Source: JANQIV01 sp050117315 (GTDB lineage: Bacteria; Bacteroidota; Ignavibacteria; Ignavibacteriales; Melioribacteraceae). Taken from it: a stretch of 29,264 bases of DNA. The stretch's first letter is position 1, and each line of letters starts with the position of its first letter. Position numbers and translations under genes: made by a program. The stretch spans positions 1 to 29,264 of the forward strand of contig JASFMY010000087.1 of assembly GCA_050117315.1 (NCBI GenBank), given 5' to 3'. The notes beneath the pieces are model-generated. The model ran no database searches. It saw nothing but the letters and a program-made list of their open reading frames with translations, and had not been told where the DNA came from. This document shows, piece by piece, positions 24,543-29,264 of this stretch.

Positions 24543-27141
24543 AAATCTGCTCATAATTTTTTTAGTATTACTCCTATTCGAAAATACTCTACTTGCTCAA
24601 GATAAAAGAGTTACCTTATACGGGAAAGGTGAATACCTGTGGAAAACATTAACAAAACTTAGCAATCAAACCGGGATATCGTTTATTTACGGTAATTCCC
24701 TAATTGAGGGGAAAATAGTTAGTTATAATATCAGCAATGAATCTTTAACCAATGCTCTTGATTATCTTTTCGATGGATTAGAGCTCGCCTATGAGAAGGT
24801 TTCAAATACACAGATTTTATTGTTTCGGAAAGAGATTCCTAAAATAACAATTTCAGGTGTGGTAATTGATAGTACAAACGGAGAATGTCTACCCTATTCA
24901 AATATTTCTTTAATTGGTACTAATCATGGAGTTTCGGCGAACAAGGAAGGAAGATTTATATTGGGAGATGTTAAGGAATTTCCTTGTACATTGAAGGTCC
25001 ATCATATCGGGTATTTACCGAAATTTATAACAATTAATTCTTATGAAAACGAATCGGTTGTTTTGAAAATTAAACTAAGCCAGACCGGTCTAATGATCGG
25101 GAGCATTACTGTAGAATCAGAAAGTTCAAAAATGCTTGAATTTATGGAAGAGACCAGCTGGTTTACAGTTTCCCCTGAAGCTTTCTCTTTTTTACCCAGA
25201 ATAGGAGAGAATGACATTTCCAGGTCTCTTCAGCTTTTCCCCGGAATTACAGCAAGCAGTTTCGGTGCTTCCGGTATTCACATAAGGGGTGGACTCCCGT
25301 CAGAAAATTTGATCATGCTTGACGGAATTAGAATATACCACATGAATCATCTTTTTGGATTTTTTACTTCATTTAATCCTTCTACTATTAAAGATGTTCA
25401 GGTTATAAAAGGATGCTACCCGGCTAAATACGGAGGAAAATTATCCGGGGTAGTGGAATTAACGGCCAAATCAGGCAATACCCAAAAACTATCTCTTAAT
25501 ATCAGCGGCAGCCAATCAATAGTAGGCGGAGTTGCTGAAATCCCGATTTCCCAAAAGACTAATCTTTTAGTCTCTGCCCGCAGGTCCATTTCTGATTTTA
25601 TCATGGGATCAGTCTACGAGAAAGCTAAAGCAACTCTATACCAGAAATCATTTGAGACAGAAGCCCTAAGCACTGATACAACTTTTAGAGTTATTTCAAA
25701 CAAGGACTTTTATTTTTATGATGTTTTGGCAAAATTCAATTTATTGCCTTCAAGTAAAGATCTTGTTTCAATAAGTTTTTTTACTAGTCAAGATATACTG
25801 AACAGCAACCAGGATGTAAATCTGTTCCGAAACGAAAAAGATTCCCGTTGGGGAAACAAGGGATTAGGATTAAAATGGTATAGGGATTGGGGGAAAAACT
25901 ATAATACCACATTTATCGCCTCGTATTCAAACTATTTTACGAAGTATTGTATGAATGATGACCTCCATAGTATTTATTATATTCCTGAATCTTTGAAAGA
26001 ATCCTATATTATAAACTCAAATATAAATAATGATTTTATCGATCTTTCCTTTCAGTTAGAGAATGAGTGGACCCTTGACAATAAAAATAAAATAAATTTT
26101 GGTATAGCACTTTCCGACTATAATATTGAGTATTTCTCGGAAAGTTCTTACCTGGAAAAAGAAATGATTCTGGGAGAAAGGCTAATTCAAAATGAAAAGG
26201 TCATATTAACTTCAGCCTATCTGCAGGATAATTTGAGCTATAAAAATTTTGAAGTGACCGGGGGAATTAGGACTAATTATTTTAGCGCCTTAAACAAAAT
26301 AGATTTCGAACCCCGGTTTTCCGTCAATTACTCTCCTTTGGAATTTCTTAGTTTTAACATGGCTTATGGTTATTACAATCAATACATACTCCAAAAGACT
26401 GATGGGTCACAGGTTTTAGACGGCAGGATATCCTGGGTTTCGGCAAATAAAGATCAAGTAAAGCCATCACATTCAAGGCATTTTATCCTGGGGGGCACGA
26501 TTGAATTTCCGAAATACCTTGTAAAGATTGAGTATTACCATAAGAATCAATACAATATATTTGATGTAATTAACAACTGGCAATACATTGTCCTGGATGA
26601 CTTTGCAGAGCAAATTGACGGAGTTGTATACGGAATAGACTTTTTGCTTCAAAAAAAATCGGGTAACTTCACATGGTGGGCAAGTTACGGACTCAGTTTT
26701 TCAGAATTTACTTCGATTGATAACAGTATAAAAAAACCTTTTCCTTCTAATCAAGATTCCCCTCATAATTTAAGCTTTGCCGGGAATTATGAAATTTGGG
26801 ATTTTAATCTTTCGTTCACGTGGAAATATTCATCAGGCAAACCGTACAATATACCCAATATTGTAAACGTAGGTAACGAGTCTGAGAGCGTCTATATTTT
26901 ACAGCCTCCTTCAGAAAAAAATAATAAACGCCTGCCGGCAACACATCAAATGGATATGAGCCTAACTTATAATTTCCCTTTCTCCTTTATCAGCGGAAAG
27001 GTTGGTTTTTCAATTTTCAATCTTTACGATAAAGCTAACATTTGGCATAGAAGTTTTTCAATAAGCAAAAAGACATTATCTACGCTTGATGTAAATATGC
27101 TCGGAAGAACTATTACCCTCTTTATTGACCTTCGACTTTAA
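24517..27141 (+). CDS. TonB-dependent outer-membrane receptor with STN signalling domain
   Basis: 874 aa from the ATG at 24517; a TTG at 24484 would add 11 residues before the signal peptide (which ends LLAQ) and is less likely. Domains in order: STN/secretin-TonB short domain (about 32-105), carboxypeptidase-regulatory-like domain (110-170, SGVVIDSTNGECLPYSNISL), plug (about 225-320, IHIRGGLPSENLIMLDG), then a beta-barrel to the end, closing with TITLFIDLRL. STN domains relay ligand binding to FecR-type anti-sigma factors, fitting the neighbours. The lineage is FecA-like in layout rather than SusC (no SusD gene follows). Substrate unknown. Its 5' end overlaps fecR, so translation is coupled. 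Confidence 0.92.
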   Translation: MLSLRTTNRNLLIIFLVLLLFENTLLAQDKRVTLYGKGEYLWKTLTKLSNQTGISFIYGNSLIEGKIVSYNISNESLTNALDYLFDGLELAYEKVSNTQILLFRKEIPKITISGVVIDSTNGECLPYSNISLIGTNHGVSANKEGRFILGDVKEFPCTLKVHHIGYLPKFITINSYENESVVLKIKLSQTGLMIGSITVESESSKMLEFMEETSWFTVSPEAFSFLPRIGENDISRSLQLFPGITASSFGASGIHIRGGLPSENLIMLDGIRIYHMNHLFGFFTSFNPSTIKDVQVIKGCYPAKYGGKLSGVVELTAKSGNTQKLSLNISGSQSIVGGVAEIPISQKTNLLVSARRSISDFIMGSVYEKAKATLYQKSFETEALSTDTTFRVISNKDFYFYDVLAKFNLLPSSKDLVSISFFTSQDILNSNQDVNLFRNEKDSRWGNKGLGLKWYRDWGKNYNTTFIASYSNYFTKYCMNDDLHSIYYIPESLKESYIINSNINNDFIDLSFQLENEWTLDNKNKINFGIALSDYNIEYFSESSYLEKEMILGERLIQNEKVILTSAYLQDNLSYKNFEVTGGIRTNYFSALNKIDFEPRFSVNYSPLEFLSFNMAYGYYNQYILQKTDGSQVLDGRISWVSANKDQVKPSHSRHFILGGTIEFPKYLVKIEYYHKNQYNIFDVINNWQYIVLDDFAEQIDGVVYGIDFLLQKKSGNFTWWASYGLSFSEFTSIDNSIKKPFPSNQDSPHNLSFAGNYEIWDFNLSFTWKYSSGKPYNIPNIVNVGNESESVYILQPPSEKNNKRLPATHQMDMSLTYNFPFSFISGKVGFSIFNLYDKANIWHRSFSISKKTLSTLDVNMLGRTITLFIDLRL

Positions 27142-27200
27142 AAAATTACAGAGATTTCCCAAAATTGTTAGGATAAAAAAAGAATAAATGCTCCATAGGG

Positions 27201-27235
27201 TATTTACTTGTCTTATGTGTAGTAAGGGGTAAATA
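27201..27235 (+). promoter_or_regulatory. Inverted repeat before the deiminase gene, possible operator
   Basis: TATTTAC (27201-27207) and GTAAATA (27229-27235) are inverted copies 21 bp apart in the 116-bp gap between the receptor and deiminase genes. No TAnnTTTG box and no terminator hairpin is seen here, so read-through from the receptor gene is plausible. Confidence 0.25.
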
Positions 27236-27257
27236 ACATTTTTATAGGGGATTTATT

Positions 27258-29021
27258 ATGAAAAAGATATTTAACCAGATAGTTCTATCTGCAACATTTC
27301 TTTTATTACTTAATATCAGTCTTTTATCTCAAAGTATAAAAAGTCCGCGCGTAATGGCAGAATGGGAAGAAGTGCAGGGAATTCTTCTTAATTGGGATGA
27401 AGAAACGTGCATCTATACTCTTGAAATAGTAAAAGATAGAGGATGGAACGAAATTCTAAGAGCCCATTACAACGCGATTACGGGCACACAGATGGGAATA
27501 ATAAAAGCGGCAATTGAGGAGGGAGTAAAAGTCTTTTTACTCGATAACATAAATAATAACTATAATGTCAAGGATACTCTTGCAGCACATAACATTGTTT
27601 CTCCTCTTATTAAATTTATTGAGTATAATGCCGAAAATTGTATTTCTCCATGGTCTCGAGATAACGGTCCGTTTTCAATATATGAGAATATAACCGGAGA
27701 ATTAAAGCTGATTGGTTGGCTTAATGATGAAGCAGCGGATATTATTGCAGAATATTTGAATTACCCTTTTATTAAAATGGAAACAGATGGAGGATTATTT
27801 ACTGATGGCGGTAACTTTTTAACTGACGGTCATAATAGTTTGTTTTACGAAAAAAACAATTCTAAAGAAATTAATCCGCCAGGATATGACTTTAACCAAA
27901 AATTCGAGTCTGTTTTTGGGTTGAAACAATTCATCGAACTTTCTCCATATAGAGATCACATCGATTATTACCTGAAACTGGTAAATGAGGAAACCATTTT
28001 TGTTAGCTCAATACCAAAGTCTAACTATCGTTATTCTGACCATATTCCAATTTCCCAAGATGACAGTTTGAAAATTGAGCAGGCAATAGATCATATTAAA
28101 ACTAATTTCAAATCATGTTATGGAAGGCCTTATAATGTTGTCAGACTTAAAAATGCTCCGACTATTCATGATATTTCGATGAATCTTACCGTCCTTACTG
28201 GAGATTTAAGTTATACCAATTCCTTGATTCTTAACAAGACCGTTATTGTTCCTACTTATGACAATCCGGAAACAGATAATGCAGCATTGGAAGCTTACAG
28301 AGAATATATGCCGGGTTATAAGGTTGTTGCTGTGCCAGCTGTCTATTTTGCAATGGGTGGAGGTGCTATCCATTGTCTAACAAAAGAAATAGGGGCAAAT
28401 AACCCGATCTTTATTTCTCATGCCTGGCTGCCGGATACAGTATTGGTTACAACCGATTACAAAATTGAAGCCGAGATATCATCCCAAACCGGAATTGCTT
28501 CTGCAAATCTGTTTTGGTCACTTAACCCGGAAGCGGATTACCAGAAAATTACAATGAGTAACTTAGAAGGAGATAAATACTCTGCAGATATTCCGGCTCA
28601 AGAAGATAATGCTCATGTATATTACTATATAGAGGCAACATCAGCCAAAGGTAAAACTATAAGAAAACCAATGGTCGCGCCGGAGTGGGCTTATAATTTC
28701 GTCGTGGATAACGATGCCGTAACGGATGTTGCTGATAAAAATGAAAATTTACTCAAAACTTACTCTTTAAGTGATAACTATCCAAACCCATTTAACCCGT
28801 CTACAAATATATCATTCACTTTACCCAAGTCATCAAATGTAAAATTAGCTGTCTATAATATTATTGGTGAGCAAGTAGCTACGTTAGTGAATCAAAATAA
28901 TATGGCTGCCGGGGAATACAACTACAAGTTTAATGCTCATAATCTTCCCTCAGGAATTTACATTTATCAGCTGATAACCGAAGAATTTATTAAGTCGAAA
29001 AAGATGATGCTCATCAAATAG
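27258..29021 (+). CDS. Exported agmatine/peptidylarginine deiminase-family enzyme with T9SS tail
   Basis: 587 aa. Signal peptide 1-25 (ending SLLSQ). The catalytic domain (about 30-390) belongs to the Porphyromonas-type PAD / agmatine deiminase family (guanidino-group modifying fold): W132-SR-D135 in SPWSRDNGP, H234-I-D236, N321, and catalytic C373 in GGGAIHCLTKE. Residues about 395-485 look like an Ig-like module and 505-587 are a type A T9SS sorting domain (NYPNPFNPSTNISFTLP, IIGEQVATLV, SKKMMLIK). The order signal - deiminase - Ig-like - T9SS domain is that of the P. gingivalis enzyme PPAD, which converts C-terminal arginine to citrulline. A cytoplasmic agmatine deiminase would be about 340-370 aa without export signals. 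Whether the substrate is agmatine, free arginine or peptidylarginine cannot be read here. AGGGGA precedes the ATG. Confidence 0.9.
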   Translation: MKKIFNQIVLSATFLLLLNISLLSQSIKSPRVMAEWEEVQGILLNWDEETCIYTLEIVKDRGWNEILRAHYNAITGTQMGIIKAAIEEGVKVFLLDNINNNYNVKDTLAAHNIVSPLIKFIEYNAENCISPWSRDNGPFSIYENITGELKLIGWLNDEAADIIAEYLNYPFIKMETDGGLFTDGGNFLTDGHNSLFYEKNNSKEINPPGYDFNQKFESVFGLKQFIELSPYRDHIDYYLKLVNEETIFVSSIPKSNYRYSDHIPISQDDSLKIEQAIDHIKTNFKSCYGRPYNVVRLKNAPTIHDISMNLTVLTGDLSYTNSLILNKTVIVPTYDNPETDNAALEAYREYMPGYKVVAVPAVYFAMGGGAIHCLTKEIGANNPIFISHAWLPDTVLVTTDYKIEAEISSQTGIASANLFWSLNPEADYQKITMSNLEGDKYSADIPAQEDNAHVYYYIEATSAKGKTIRKPMVAPEWAYNFVVDNDAVTDVADKNENLLKTYSLSDNYPNPFNPSTNISFTLPKSSNVKLAVYNIIGEQVATLVNQNNMAAGEYNYKFNAHNLPSGIYIYQLITEEFIKSKKMMLIK

Positions 29022-29035
29022 TTCAACTGCAAAGA

Positions 29036-29099
29036 ACCTTGTTCATGTTATTGGTCATAAACAACATGAACAAGGTCACCCTTATCTAAAGGTGACCTT
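29036..29099 (+). terminator. Two overlapping hairpins after the deiminase gene
   Basis: Hairpin 1: ACCTTGTTCATGTT (29036-29049) with AACATGAACAAGGT (29063-29076), 14 perfect bp. Hairpin 2: AAGGTCACC (29072-29080) with GGTGACCTT (29091-29099), 9 perfect bp. They share AAGGT, so their full forms exclude each other. Only a short T-run (CCTTTAAT) follows. Most likely the end of the operon; the remaining 165 bases of the window show nothing I can name. Confidence 0.6.
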
Positions 29100-29264
29100 T
29101 AATATCAGGTAAATAGTATTTTATTAGAAACGGGAATAATAATGACAAACAGACTAAAATCGATAAATAGGGATTGCTGAAGTTCTCAGATGCAAAATTC
29201 AAACCTATGTTGCTTATGGCACAAAGCTCTCAGTGTATAAGCCATTTTTCTAAGCTTTAGAGAA

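Overview
The window looks like chromosomal DNA of an Ignavibacteria-type bacterium (Ignavibacteriota/Chlorobi side of the Bacteroidota group); this placement is an inference. It rests on AT-rich DNA, two proteins ending in the NYPNPFNP-type type IX secretion (T9SS) sorting domain, a FecI-like sigma / FecR / TonB-receptor cluster, and TAnnTTTG promoter elements. Several genes also have clear Shine-Dalgarno sites (GGAGG, AAGGAG), which Bacteroidota proper seldom use.

Layout. (1) 1-3313: a YCF48-type propeller gene that stops inside its seventh blade next to the start of a possible transposase gene at the window edge; a lone 88-aa gene with its own strong terminator; and a second YCF48 protein with a T9SS tail that carries an in-frame palindromic repeat. 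(2) 3369-8667: a secreted PQQ-type propeller protein downstream of a TPR-sensor histidine kinase and its NarL-type response regulator, all on the minus strand. (3) 8668-9734: a gene-free stretch packed with repeats: a 23-bp tandem array, a 100-bp MITE-like inverted-repeat element, a second inverted repeat and a perfect 15-bp hairpin. (4) 9735-19223, all minus strand: an RHH antitoxin / MazF-type toxin pair, leuS, a small GxxExxY gene framed by 30-bp inverted repeats, serS, two half-ABC exporters forming an asymmetric heterodimer, and fbp. serS, the two ABC genes and fbp are tightly packed and probably cotranscribed. (5) 19403-21795, plus strand: a secreted S9 peptidase followed by a DUF1232 membrane protein and a terminator. 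(6) 21796-22890: a second repeat-rich, gene-free stretch with a 178-bp inverted-repeat element and an array of about 18 degenerate 21-bp units. (7) 22891-29021, plus strand: ECF sigma factor, FecR anti-sigma factor, STN-containing TonB-dependent receptor, and a T9SS-exported deiminase with the agmatine/peptidylarginine deiminase catalytic residues.

The observations most worth checking are the GxxExxY unit whose coding limits coincide with its inverted repeats (a possible minimal mobile cassette), the surface-signalling operon ending in an exported deiminase, the palindromic repeat tolerated inside a T9SS sorting domain, and the two tandem arrays with periods near two helical turns.
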